A stretch of DNA of 64,000 nucleotides, taken from NCBI GenBank assembly GCA_019358945.1, contig JAHHIE010000012.1, positions 58,959 through 122,958 on the forward strand, written 5' to 3'. A program made the position numbers and the translations under genes. Shown here piece after piece: positions 28,390-37,020 of this stretch (positions are counted from its first letter, which is position 1; each line of letters begins with the position of its first letter). The notes beneath the pieces were generated by a model. It saw nothing but the letters and a program-made list of their open reading frames with translations. It made no database searches and was not told the origin of the DNA. Origin of the DNA: Stenomitos rutilans HA7619-LM2 (GTDB lineage Bacteria; Cyanobacteriota; Cyanobacteriia; Leptolyngbyales; Leptolyngbyaceae).

Positions 28390-29144
28390 TTTATCAGTTC
28401 TACAAAATTGCGCTGCAAAGTCAGTGCTGAGGACTGTAGACGCTTTAGCGGTTGCCAGCAGGGGGTGCTGAGCGCTGGTGTTGTATCTATAGCCATGATT
28501 CAGGGAAATAATCAGGGGCTGTTGTGGGTCAAAACATTCTCAGGCAGAAAACAGCTTAAAGGCAGAAAATAGAAACATCCTTTAGCCCAGCGCGAGTTCG
28601 GCGCGGCTTCTAAGGTCAAGGTGTGTAGGATAAGCGCTCTAAACTTTACGGCTTCTTCTTCATTTTGTCTTCATCCTTCACTTAAAAATCATCCAGTGGG
28701 GGGGAGATAGTCCTTGTGTGGTGGTGTGGTTTGCCGATAACGTTTATCACGTGCTGTCTTAACACACGGGCTGATGGCTGTTCATCTGAATCCTGATCGC
28801 GCTAATGAGAAGGAGGATAGTCGGGAAAGGCCACACGTCCATTTCAAAATGGCAACAAGTTAAATTGCTCTTTTTATCTACAGGACTTATGTGAAAGAGA
28901 TTCCTCACCCTCCTACTCTGCGGGAGGCAAGCTACAAAAGGGGGCTTGTAGAGTTCCCACTTTTGGAGGAAAGGTTAAGGTTCAAGCATTAAGGGCGTCA
29001 GTCCTAATCTATAGTTTTCACTTATTAAAGCAATCTAACCACGTTCCACTGACAGACCGTCAAGTAAGCAAGGCGAGCGCTTTTCCGCCAGCCATCTACC
29101 ATCCGCGACAGTACGTTGTTGAAGCATAGCCACTATTGACTGAA
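28390..29144. other. 755-bp spacer without recognisable genes
   Basis: No credible coding frame on either strand. Short hairpin-forming pieces are visible near 28909-28930 (CCTCC...GGAGG) and 28932-28952 (CTACAA...TTGTAG). The segment presumably holds the promoter of the CHASE2 kinase operon; no operator could be named. Confidence 0.5.
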
Positions 29145-31085
29145 ATGAAAATCAAGGTGAATGCTGAATTTTGGACGCAGCTTGAGCAGCAAGCGAAGGT
29201 TTGGCGAGTTGGAGTACTTCCAGGATTGGTCGTTGTTGGACTGGTCGTGATCGCACGCCTGACGGGTTCGCTGCAAAGTTTGGAGTGGAGCGCGTTTGAT
29301 CGCTTCCTGCGATCGCGCCCGGTAGAGTCACCCGATACGCGGATTGTGATTGTTGGCATTAATGAGGAAGACATCCGCCTGACAAAAAAGTATCCGATTC
29401 CCGATCGAGAACTGGCAGCGCTACTGAAAACACTACAGAGCTACCGTCCTACAGCGATCGGGCTTGATCTATTTCGTGACTTGACGACTGATCCAAATCG
29501 GGAAGCACTCGCGCAAGTGTTTAGAACCAGCCCCAATCTTATTGGTATTGAGGCAGATGTTGGTTCGACGGCAACGCTCAAGGTGAAACCACCGCCAGAA
29601 TTGCCTCCAGAGCAAGTGGGGCTGGCTAACATTTTCTTCGACTCTGACGGCAAACTGCGTCGCTGTATGTTGGCAAGCAAGGTTGACTCCGGTGAGGTGA
29701 AATATTCCTTATCCTTACTGCTTGCAGCACGCTATTTACAGACGCAAGGAATCCCTTTTGAACCGGGACGGCGTGCTAGCGATCCGATTCGCTTTGGCTC
29801 GCTGGTACTGCCGCGCTTTCGAGCCAACACAGGTGGCTATGTGCAAGCTCAAGCGGGAGGAAACCAGATCTTACTGAACTTCCGCAGCCATCCAAAGCCG
29901 TTTCCTGTGGTTTCAATGACTGATGTTATGCAGGGACGGGTGAAGCCGGAACAGATACGCGATCGCATCGTGCTGATTGGCGTAACGGCTTCCAACAGCC
30001 TGAATGATACCGTCATGACCGATGCTATTAAAGGCAGCCTACTTACCGATGCCACTGGCACGATGGATGAATATCGGTTACTTTACGGCGTTGAGAATCA
30101 TGCCCATGCCATTAGCCAAATCATCAGTGCTGTGTTGGATCATCGTCCACTGCTGCAAACCTGGGCGAAAGGTTGGGAGTATAGCTGGATTATCTTTTGG
30201 GGTTTATTGGGCATTACGCTGGGTTTGCTGCTGCAATCACCCTGGAAAACGCTTTTGGGGTTGGCTGTTGGCAGCACGTGCTTGATTAGCATCAGTTACG
30301 GGTTGATCACCTTAAGCTGGTGGATTCCAGTGATTCCAGCGCTGTTGGCCCTCGGTGCTGCTGGCTTAACGACAGCACTGTTCGATCGCGATTCGCGGCT
30401 CTTGCTTGAGCAACGTAGCTTGACACTTAAGCGAACATACGACGCAGTACATAATGGCCCCCTGCAAACGCTGGCCGCTATGTTGCGCAGCCTGGATGAT
30501 TTGCCACCAGAGAAATTGCGATCGCAGTTACAAAATCTTAACCAGGAGCTGCGATCGGTCTACGATTCCATGCATCAAGCCATTGTGACGGGTAATCAGC
30601 GCTATGCCCAGACTCCAATTCAGGAATTGCTCTATCAGATCTATGAAAAAACGCTAGAGCGAGAGCTGCCAGGGTTTACGTCTATTCTCACTTTTATTGC
30701 ACCCGACTTTACTGTGCTTAAAGACTGCCCGCTGTCGCCCGATCAAAAGCAGGCGCTGTGCCTGTTTTTGCAGGAAGCTTTGTGTAATGTTGGCAACCAC
30801 GCGATCAATGCAAGCTGTCTAGACGTTATCTGCCGACGGAACAAAAATTGGTATACTCTACAAGTGATTGATAATGGTGCATGCTATTTGGCTCAAGTCA
30901 ATGCCAGAGAAGGGCAGGGTACAGCTCAGGCCAGAGAACTGGCGCGATCGCTCCGAGGTAGCTTTCAGCGTCGTCCTAACGTGCCTCACGGTCTAGTGTG
31001 TGAGCTGACATGGCGTAGTCCAAGACTCTGGTGGCAGTTTTCTCACCCATTCCAGTCAACGCAGCACTTACTCAACAGGCTTTAA
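29145..31085 (+). CDS. CHASE2-domain sensor histidine kinase
   Basis: About 647 residues from the ATG at 29145; a TTG three codons earlier is the only other start. After one N-terminal membrane helix comes an extracytoplasmic CHASE2 domain (about 45-330, with TRIVIVGINEEDI and PTAIGLDLFRD). Three closely spaced membrane helices follow (about 345-415), then a kinase core with phospho-acceptor box YDAVHNGPLQTLAAMLR and an ATPase domain (EALCNVGNHAINA, VIDNGACYL). The N-box resembles the HisKA_3/NarX type, which fits the NarL-type regulator upstream. The DUF928 gene follows after 24 bp. Confidence 0.88.
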   Translation: MKIKVNAEFWTQLEQQAKVWRVGVLPGLVVVGLVVIARLTGSLQSLEWSAFDRFLRSRPVESPDTRIVIVGINEEDIRLTKKYPIPDRELAALLKTLQSYRPTAIGLDLFRDLTTDPNREALAQVFRTSPNLIGIEADVGSTATLKVKPPPELPPEQVGLANIFFDSDGKLRRCMLASKVDSGEVKYSLSLLLAARYLQTQGIPFEPGRRASDPIRFGSLVLPRFRANTGGYVQAQAGGNQILLNFRSHPKPFPVVSMTDVMQGRVKPEQIRDRIVLIGVTASNSLNDTVMTDAIKGSLLTDATGTMDEYRLLYGVENHAHAISQIISAVLDHRPLLQTWAKGWEYSWIIFWGLLGITLGLLLQSPWKTLLGLAVGSTCLISISYGLITLSWWIPVIPALLALGAAGLTTALFDRDSRLLLEQRSLTLKRTYDAVHNGPLQTLAAMLRSLDDLPPEKLRSQLQNLNQELRSVYDSMHQAIVTGNQRYAQTPIQELLYQIYEKTLERELPGFTSILTFIAPDFTVLKDCPLSPDQKQALCLFLQEALCNVGNHAINASCLDVICRRNKNWYTLQVIDNGACYLAQVNAREGQGTAQARELARSLRGSFQRRPNVPHGLVCELTWRSPRLWWQFSHPFQSTQHLLNRL

Positions 31086-31109
31086 TAGACTTAGCTTTTT
31101 CGGAGAGCC

Positions 31110-31850
31110 ATGAGTTATCCAGTTGCCTTTCGTCTCAAGCAACAAATCGTTACAAGGTTAGTCGCAGGAGTTATTTTAGGGCTGTGGCTTCTGCCCTCCA
31201 TCAGTTTGGCAGACGAAGATAGAGCGCCAACCAACGGTCGGTCTTCAGGCGGTCGAGGCTGCGGGACAAGTGCCCAACCTAATGCTTCGCAGGTACCTGC
31301 ACTCATCTTGCTGACACCCAGTGGGCAAGCAGGGCAAACGGTTTCGACGCGTCCCACTTTTGTGTGGTTTGTGCGTGATGCCGTGTCCTTTCCGATCGAG
31401 TTCAGGCTCTACGAACAGACAGCTAATCGGTTCAAGCTGGTGAAAGAGATCAAGGACGATCGCTTGAAAAGCACTCCCGGCATTATGGTAATGTCTTCTG
31501 CGGGAGCGATCCCCGAACTGACCGTAGGGAAGCGCTATCGCTGGCAGGTAGAGCTGGTTTGCAATCCCAGTCGTCCGTCTAGCAATCTTTTTGCTGAAGC
31601 GACGCTTGAGGTCATCCCCTTGCAAACTGGCTTGAAGAATCAGTTAGCGCAAACGCGCGATCGCCTGACTCAAGCTAAACTCTATGCCCAGGCAAATCTC
31701 TGGTATGACGTGCTAAAAACGGCCTTTAACCCTCCTACCAGTGCCACTCAATTGCAAGCACTACGGCAGTCTGTGTTCGATCGTGTGGCGATTGATCCGG
31801 CTGAGCGTCAATTGCTACAAGCTAGCTCCATTCACGCCATCCAGCGCTAG
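31110..31850 (+). CDS. DUF928 secreted protein
   Basis: A 246-residue protein with an N-terminal signal peptide (basic start, hydrophobic core about 15-33, cleavage near SLADED), a Ser/Gly-rich stretch with GRGCGT, then a beta-rich DUF928 domain (TVSTRPTFVWFVRDA, GKRYRWQVELVCNPSRPSSN). DUF928 genes often follow CHASE2 proteins in cyanobacteria, as here. The function is unknown; a periplasmic partner of the CHASE2 sensor is a plausible inference. Confidence 0.85.
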   Translation: MSYPVAFRLKQQIVTRLVAGVILGLWLLPSISLADEDRAPTNGRSSGGRGCGTSAQPNASQVPALILLTPSGQAGQTVSTRPTFVWFVRDAVSFPIEFRLYEQTANRFKLVKEIKDDRLKSTPGIMVMSSAGAIPELTVGKRYRWQVELVCNPSRPSSNLFAEATLEVIPLQTGLKNQLAQTRDRLTQAKLYAQANLWYDVLKTAFNPPTSATQLQALRQSVFDRVAIDPAERQLLQASSIHAIQR

Positions 31851-31867
31851 AGTTGCAGTAGGCAACA

Positions 31868-32383
31868 ATGCGGCATCGGGCTAACGCCGGGATGGGACAA
31901 TTGAACGAAGCACTACCAGAAGACTTTTGGCGCGGTGTTGCACAATTCAACCAGGGAGAATTCTATGCGTGTCACGACACGTTAGAGGCTTTGTGGATTG
32001 AAGCGACCGAACCCGATAAGAAGTTCTATCAAGGCATTTTGCAAGTAGCGGTGGCTCTCTATCACTTGAGCAATCAAAATTGGCGCGGAGCCGTTATTTT
32101 GATGGGTGAAGGAATGAATCGCTTGCGCGGTTACCAGCCTAGCTATGAGGGCATTGACACTGAGGCGTTTTTGGTGCAAACGGCTCTGGTCTTGAATGTG
32201 CTCCAGCAAACTGGCCCTGAGCAAGTTGCCAGCGTTGTTCAACAGCTTGGTTTATTACCGCCCTCAAAGGATTTTGTTGAGGATTCTGCCAACTCAAGTG
32301 CTGCCGATGCAGAGGTTTTAATGCCTGAAGGCTTTGAGAGTCTTGGCTTGCCAGTACTGCACACAGTGTCCTCCCAGGCTTAG
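31868..32383 (+). CDS. DUF309 domain protein
   Basis: A 171-residue helical protein with the DUF309 signature FNQGEFYACHDTLEALWIEA and QGILQVAVALYHLSNQNWRGAVILMGEGMNRL. An inner ATG at 31892 is equally possible. The family is widespread in cyanobacteria without a proven function. It lies 17 bp after DUF928 and may be the last gene of the kinase operon. The C-terminal 40 residues are a variable tail. Confidence 0.85.
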   Translation: MRHRANAGMGQLNEALPEDFWRGVAQFNQGEFYACHDTLEALWIEATEPDKKFYQGILQVAVALYHLSNQNWRGAVILMGEGMNRLRGYQPSYEGIDTEAFLVQTALVLNVLQQTGPEQVASVVQQLGLLPPSKDFVEDSANSSAADAEVLMPEGFESLGLPVLHTVSSQA

Positions 32384-33032
32384 CAACGTAGGTTTAGAAG
32401 GAAGCATCCCAGTTATGCAAAAACAGTCAAAACGCAAGTTGACCCTTGAGGGCTGCGCATCTCAATGGCAACATTGGGTTCACGGATGCCGGATTCCATT
32501 TTGCTCCTGACCTTTGTCAGCGACGATCCATTTTCTTCACTGCCGCTGCCACCGCACCAGAGCCCATCGAACATAGTTGTTCCGCTTGATCATGGACTTC
32601 GCTAACAAGCTACTCAAGCGGCTATGTGCTTTGAGGTTGAGTCGTTGTGCCTGGGCTTCATGCCTGGGCCAGCAACCAACCAGGCTTTTCACTGGGCTCA
32701 CGCTGCCTTGGGTTGTGCCAGTGCGAGTCACGATAAAAAAGGCAACCTCTGGGCTGACGTGCTCTAGCCCTGGTTGCCTGACACATCTATGTCAAACCCT
32801 TGATATCTCGTAAAACCCAAGTTTCTCCAGTACGGCAGGTCAAGGCTTTCAGCCAGTCAAGTCATGCTCAATCGAGCTTTTAGCGGTAGGTGACAGATTG
32901 CTTACAGAGCAAGGCTTTAAGGCACTTGTGTCAGGCAGTCAGGCTCTAGCCTCTGCCGACGCACCGTTTTCTCGATGCCATCCAGGTCGCTCAACTCGCT
33001 TGCAGAACTAGGAGCTAGGAGCAGATTCCGAA
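32384..33032. other. Hairpin-rich gene-free region
   Basis: About 650 bp without a believable gene. Structures: a stem ACATAG/CTATGT + CCGCTTGA/TCAAGCGG (32571-32627); a near-perfect inverted repeat CCTGGTTGCCTGACAC (32769-32784) / GTGTCAGGCAGTCAGG (32928-32943) bounding 175 bp; and a hairpin GTCAGGCAG.../...CTCTGCCGAC (32930-32960). The 175-bp unit may be a small non-autonomous element. GC-rich, with few HIP1 sites. Confidence 0.5.
32734..32779 (-). terminator. Intrinsic terminator reading on the minus strand
   Basis: On the minus strand, AGGCAACC...GGTTGCCT (32772-32779 with 32740-32747) encloses an inner GGGCT/AGCCC pair and is followed by six T residues (complement of 32735-32740). The only minus-strand gene upstream is the hicB/hicA remnant 250 bp away, so it ends that transcript or an unannotated small RNA. 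Confidence 0.7.
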
Positions 33033-33256
33033 TTATTCCAACAAATTGATTAATTCTTCTTTAGTCAAATCAGTATCTCGTAGAATCTTCAACAGTAAAC
33101 CTTTACCAATTGCCTTACGAGCATGAACGGGAATAGAAACAACGCGATTGTCTTCATGCTTTAGACGAACATGGCTACCTTTCTCACCACGTAGAAGCCA
33201 ATCTTTTGAAGCGCAGCAATTAGCTCGCCTCCACTTAGGTTAGGGAGTTTTGTCAC
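33033..33256 (-). pseudogene. hicA toxin gene disrupted by a frameshift
   Basis: From the GTG at 33256, which overlaps the hicB TAG by one base, the frame reads VTKLPNLSGGELIAALQKIGFYVVRK and then hits a stop within a few codons. From about 33184 a second frame continues exactly as HicA: GSHVRLKHEDNRVVSIPVH, then ARKAIGKGLLLKILRDTD..., to a TAA at 33033. The normal motif is GF..VRQKGSH with the catalytic His, so about four bases (or one) have been lost at 33178-33186. HicA is an mRNA interferase; this copy should be inactive unless the break is a sequencing error. Confidence 0.85.
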
Positions 33257-33465
33257 TAGAGCACCACTTTCTGAATGCCAATAAATTCAGTAGTTGATTC
33301 TTCCTCAATTTCCTCAAGGCACATTGCAATGACATCACGGATATTTTGCATTAGCTCATCAACGGTGTCTCCCTGGCTGTAGCAGGCTTTGAGCTGCGGA
33401 ACTTCACCAACATAAAGGCCATCTTCATCTCGTTCAATCACAACATAAAATTCTTTCTTTTTCAT
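33256..33465 (-). CDS. hicB: HicB-family antitoxin
   Basis: A 69-residue antitoxin with the partial RNase H-like HicB fold (EFYVVIERDEDGLYVGEVPQLKACYSQGDTVDELMQNIRDVIAMCLEE). It neutralises HicA and commonly represses its own operon. It is upstream of hicA with a one-base stop/start overlap, and a GAGGGT site precedes the ATG. It survives beside a broken toxin gene, as expected when selection on the toxin has gone. Confidence 0.9.
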   Translation of the reverse strand: MKKKEFYVVIERDEDGLYVGEVPQLKACYSQGDTVDELMQNIRDVIAMCLEEIEEESTTEFIGIQKVVL

Positions 33466-33574
33466 TGGTCTACCCTCTGGTTTGCCAGTTAAATTTCTAG
33501 TGCTTCAAGTTAGTATAGCTAGGTAGGGCGATCGCGCTTTTTTTGTAAGGTGCATTTGGTTTGCAGCAAATACT

Positions 33575-34009
33575 TTAGGAAATGAGCGATCGTGCTTGTG
33601 ATACGCGCTGATCAAAATCTTGATCCATACAATTCAACAAAAAGTCCGAAATAATTTGAGATATTTGATCAAATCGCTTAGGTGATAGACCTGTAGAGTT
33701 GGCTGCTAAAATACCATGAGCGAAAACATGACGTATGCATTTGGCAAGGCAGCTAACATTAATATCGTGCCCGTTTTTATTGTCTTTGAACTTACACACC
33801 ATCTCCTTTAGGTTCTTGCCAGTTAAATGTTGTATAAGAAACTTAGATACAGCATTTTCATGATCTAAATCGCGGATAGACTTAATGATTTTCTCCTGTG
33901 ATCGGGAATCTTGAAGCGATTTTACCTGTGATTCATCACTTGGATTCAGTCCGATGATGCAACAGTAAGTACTTGTGTTGTGCGGAAACTTTCTGTCTAG
34001 AATCTCAGA
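33575..34009 (-). pseudogene. 5'-truncated gene of unknown function
   Basis: An open frame of 145 codons runs from a TAA at 34012 to the stop at 33575 but has no ATG, GTG or TTG before codon 70 (ATG at 33802). Sensible protein sequence is present throughout: CCIIGLNPSDESQ, KIIKSIRDLDHENAVSKFLIQ, SCLAKCIRHVFAHGILAANS. The RHxFAHG.L.AN motif is reminiscent of HEPN-like or restriction-associated helical proteins, but I cannot assign a family. The upstream end coincides with an inverted repeat. AT-rich and without HIP1 sites compared with its neighbours. Confidence 0.6.
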
Positions 34010-34030
34010 TTAGATAGACAGAAAGCTTCC
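33984..34030. terminator. Large inverted repeat downstream of ycf23
   Basis: GGAAACTTTCTGTCTA (33984-33999) pairs with TAGACAGAAAGCTTCC (34015-34030) with one mismatch and a 15-nt loop. It lies 20 bp beyond the ycf23 stop, so it is a likely terminator for that gene; it also marks where the truncated gene begins. There is no T-run. Confidence 0.6.
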
Positions 34031-34049
34031 GACTAATGAATCGATCGCC

Positions 34050-34796
34050 CTACACGTAAAGCGGTGTTCGGCTGACAGTGGCTAATGCTTCGACCAGGCT
34101 ACGAACAGCGGCAATCATGGCGATTTCGCTGTTGAGTTGGTTAATAGCAGAGCCAACGCCGATACCGGAGGCACCAGCGGCGATCGCCAACGGAGCCGTC
34201 ACATTGGACAAACCAGATGCACACAAGACAGGAACCGTCACTGCTCGGGAGATTTCGTAGGCAGCAGCTAGAGTGGGAGCCGCTTTCTCGATCAGTCCCA
34301 AGGTGCCAGCGTGAATGGGTTTGCTGCTGGTGCCGCCCTCGGTTTGAACGATGTCAGCGCCTGCATTGACGAGGGCTTCTGCCAGTTGCACCTGCTGGTC
34401 AAGCGGCAGGATGTGAGGCACGGTGACAGAAAGGGTGATAGTGGGCAGCAACTCGCGTGTGGCACGGGTGAGCGCCAGCACTTCATCGGCTTCAAAGCGA
34501 CGACCTTGTGCGTAGAAGCTGTCGAAGTTGCCAATTTCAATCAAGTCGGCTCCAGCATCGACGGCAATGACGAACTTTTCTGGCTCTACCGTAGAGACGC
34601 AGATGGGGAGAGGGGTCAGTTGTTTGGCTAAGCGCACCAGGTTAGGGTCGGCAGCAATGTCTACAAAGGTTGCACCACCCCGATCGGCCGCCTTAACCGT
34701 TGCAGCTACGCGATCGGCATCGAAATTGTGCAGACCGCTAATAACTTTAAGGGCACGTCCGTTATCTAGAGCACTCTGTAGCGTGGGGATTGTCAT
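34050..34796 (-). CDS. ycf23: Ycf23 / DUF561 TIM-barrel-like protein
   Basis: A 248-residue protein conserved in cyanobacteria and plastids. The pattern is of a (beta/alpha)8 barrel: KVISGLHNFDADRV, GATFVDIAADPNLV, GADLIEIGNFDSFYAQG, GADIVQTEGGTSSKP, PVLCASGLSNVTAPLAIAAGASGIGVGSAI. The function is unproven; sequence resembles phosphate-binding barrels such as nicotinate or thiazole enzymes. The start MTIPTLQSALDNGRALKVI at 34796 fits the family better than the open extension to 34838. Confidence 0.88.
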   Translation of the reverse strand: MTIPTLQSALDNGRALKVISGLHNFDADRVAATVKAADRGGATFVDIAADPNLVRLAKQLTPLPICVSTVEPEKFVIAVDAGADLIEIGNFDSFYAQGRRFEADEVLALTRATRELLPTITLSVTVPHILPLDQQVQLAEALVNAGADIVQTEGGTSSKPIHAGTLGLIEKAAPTLAAAYEISRAVTVPVLCASGLSNVTAPLAIAAGASGIGVGSAINQLNSEIAMIAAVRSLVEALATVSRTPLYV

Positions 34797-34901
34797 GGTA
34801 TCTCTACTCAAATTCGTACCGTCCATTTTGACACCCAATGCCGGGAGATTCCAGCATTTTGTTGCAGAGGGAGTGGAGAGTAGGGGGTAGGGAGTGCAGT
34901 A

Positions 34902-36020
34902 TCAGCGTAACGCCTGCTCGATTTTGATGCCACGGCTCTGCATCGTTTGCTCAAATAAATCAGTAGGCAATGCGTCTTCGATCGCCCAAACACCCGGTTT
35001 TTTGAGTTCACCTGACAAAAGCAGTTGGACAACACTGCCTGTACCATAGCCAGCCGCGATCGCGGTATTGTCGTGTACCAGGGTGGCGTAGCTCTTAGCG
35101 GGCTTGTAATTCTTCTGCCCTGCCACTTCTACCCGAATGGCAACGCCAATGCCACTAAAGCGATCAGTGACATCCGTCATAAAGTGGCTCACGTAGGACA
35201 AAAACTCGATCACAGCGCGAGTTTGTAGCAGACGAGGATGCCACCAACGAGCCACGCTCCAAGTGAGAACGTTGTAGAAGTCAGGTATGGTGCCAAATTT
35301 GGTGATCACCGTTTTGACGGGAAACGCGCTGGGAATGGTGAAGGCTTCGGGCACGTCGAACCAGTACACCCCAACGCGGCCATAGGGCGGGGGAAAGTCT
35401 ACCACTTCGCGATCGCTATACGGTTTCACGGCTTGCCATTGACCATTCAGCCATGCCTGAAAGGGACGCTGTAAGCCCAGGAACGTTGTTCGCATGACCG
35501 TTACGCCTGCGCCACCTGAGCCAGCGACCACATAGCTAAGATGCACCGTATCAGCCGCATCAAGCTGCTCAATGCTCTGCCGTACCATGCTATTGGAGAT
35601 GCCAGGGAAGATGCCTGTATTGACGATCGCCGTGATGCCTGCTGCTGCTGCTGCCTCACGATAGGCGATCGCGGTACGCGTATAGGATGGATGATCGCTG
35701 ACATCCACGTAGTTCACCCCAGCGGCAATGCAGGCTTCTAACACTCTGCCATCGCGATGGTGGAAGGGTCCCGCACAGTGCACTACAACATTGCGACTGC
35801 TGTCATCCGATCTCAACGCTTGAATCGCCGTTGACAGTCGCTCCTGATCGTCTAAATCTAGTTCCAAATAGTGGAAAGGCGAACCCATCTCAGGAAGCTG
35901 TTTTACATGCTGACTTCGACCCGTAATGGTAATTTTGGTGTCGGTGTGGGCAGCAAGGTCAGTAGCGACTTGGCGACCGATCCGTCCTTGTCCACCTAAG
36001 ATCAAAACTTGCTTGGTCAT
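34902..36020 (-). CDS. Saccharopine dehydrogenase-like NAD(P)-binding protein
   Basis: A 372-residue oxidoreductase with an N-terminal Rossmann motif (VLILGGQGRIGRQVATDLA) and the saccharopine-reductase-like continuation VVVHCAGPFHHRDGRVLEACIAAGVNYVDVSDH. The C-terminal half has hydrophobic stretches seen in trans-acting enoyl-reductase or carotenoid-related relatives. The substrate is unknown. The ATG at 36020 is the first start. It lies 105 bp upstream of ycf23 on the same strand. Confidence 0.82.
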   Translation of the reverse strand: MTKQVLILGGQGRIGRQVATDLAAHTDTKITITGRSQHVKQLPEMGSPFHYLELDLDDQERLSTAIQALRSDDSSRNVVVHCAGPFHHRDGRVLEACIAAGVNYVDVSDHPSYTRTAIAYREAAAAAGITAIVNTGIFPGISNSMVRQSIEQLDAADTVHLSYVVAGSGGAGVTVMRTTFLGLQRPFQAWLNGQWQAVKPYSDREVVDFPPPYGRVGVYWFDVPEAFTIPSAFPVKTVITKFGTIPDFYNVLTWSVARWWHPRLLQTRAVIEFLSYVSHFMTDVTDRFSGIGVAIRVEVAGQKNYKPAKSYATLVHDNTAIAAGYGTGSVVQLLLSGELKKPGVWAIEDALPTDLFEQTMQSRGIKIEQALR

Positions 36021-36257
36021 TATCCTTTAAACAACGTCGTTTACTGTCACACAGAGTTTGTCTTATTGGAATATTAGAACTTACACGTTTCAGGCGAAAT
36101 CTCGTTTTGAAGCCGTTGATCGCGATCGTAACCAGATTGTGTAGATCTGCAAAGTGGCTCTAGAGGGAGGTGAACGTTCTTTTTATGCTCTAGCCTGTGG
36201 GCAGTTTAGTGGGGTGACTCGTGTCTAGAGTGAAACCAGAAAAAGAGGATTACAGTC

Positions 36258-36998
36258 ATGTCGATGGCAGGCATTATCAACGGGCTTAATGAGTTCCAGA
36301 ATACCTATTTCAGTACCCATCAGGAACTCTTTCAGCAACTGTCTCATGGGCAGACCCCAGAAGTTCTGTTTATTACCTGTTCTGACTCACGCATTGATCC
36401 ATTCCTGATCACGCAAGCTCAACCCGGAGACCTCTTTATCGTCCGCAATGTGGGCAATATTATCCCTACTTATGGAGCGGCCAATCATGCGGAAGGTGCC
36501 GCGATCGAGTATGCGGTGCATGCCCTTGGCATCAAAGACATCATTGTTTGTGGTCACTCGCATTGCGGTGCGATGAAAGGATTGCTGCAATTGGGTAGCC
36601 TCGCTGAAGAAATGCCGTTGGTTTACGATTGGCTCAAACATCACGCTGAACCCACTCGCCGTTTGATCGTCGATAACTGCAAAGACAAGGGCTATACGCC
36701 AGAAGAACTGCTGAAAATTGCTATCCAACAAAACGTCCTGAGCCAAATTGAAAACTTAAAGACGTATCCCATCATTCACTCAAAAATGTATGGGGGGAAG
36801 CTCAACCTCCACGCCTGGATTTATGCCATCGAGTTAGGTGCCATCTTTGCGTATCATTCCGGCACCGGGTTGTTTATTCCATTAGAGGAACGATCGTTCC
36901 CAGTGCCTGATCCTCTGCTCGAAAAGGATAGCCACGGTCGCTGGCTTTGGCTGCAAGCCATGATGGGAGCGATGAGTAGTGAGCGCCCGGATCGTTGA
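36258..36998 (+). CDS. Beta-class carbonic anhydrase
   Basis: A 246-residue enzyme interconverting CO2 and bicarbonate. Zinc ligands and the catalytic dyad are visible: FITCSDSRIDP (Cys, Asp-Arg) and VCGHSHCGAMKG (His, Cys). Overall it resembles cyanobacterial CcaA/IcfA-type sequences but lacks a long C-terminal extension. No signal peptide is evident. An AGAGG site precedes the ATG at 36258. Convergent with crtO; no carboxysome genes are adjacent, so its location (carboxysome, cytosol or membrane) is open. Confidence 0.93.
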   Translation: MSMAGIINGLNEFQNTYFSTHQELFQQLSHGQTPEVLFITCSDSRIDPFLITQAQPGDLFIVRNVGNIIPTYGAANHAEGAAIEYAVHALGIKDIIVCGHSHCGAMKGLLQLGSLAEEMPLVYDWLKHHAEPTRRLIVDNCKDKGYTPEELLKIAIQQNVLSQIENLKTYPIIHSKMYGGKLNLHAWIYAIELGAIFAYHSGTGLFIPLEERSFPVPDPLLEKDSHGRWLWLQAMMGAMSSERPDR

Positions 36999-37020
36999 CA
37001 AAAAAGACAGTTTCTAAAGC

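Noticed and set aside
28390..29144. Long spacer checked for tRNA, tmRNA or RNase P RNA
   Set aside because: No cloverleaf, no CCA-adjacent acceptor stem and none of the conserved RNA blocks were found; the same holds for the other large spacers.
32537..32731. 64-residue minus-strand frame
   Set aside because: It overlaps a stable stem-loop, has no similarity I recognise and no start signal.
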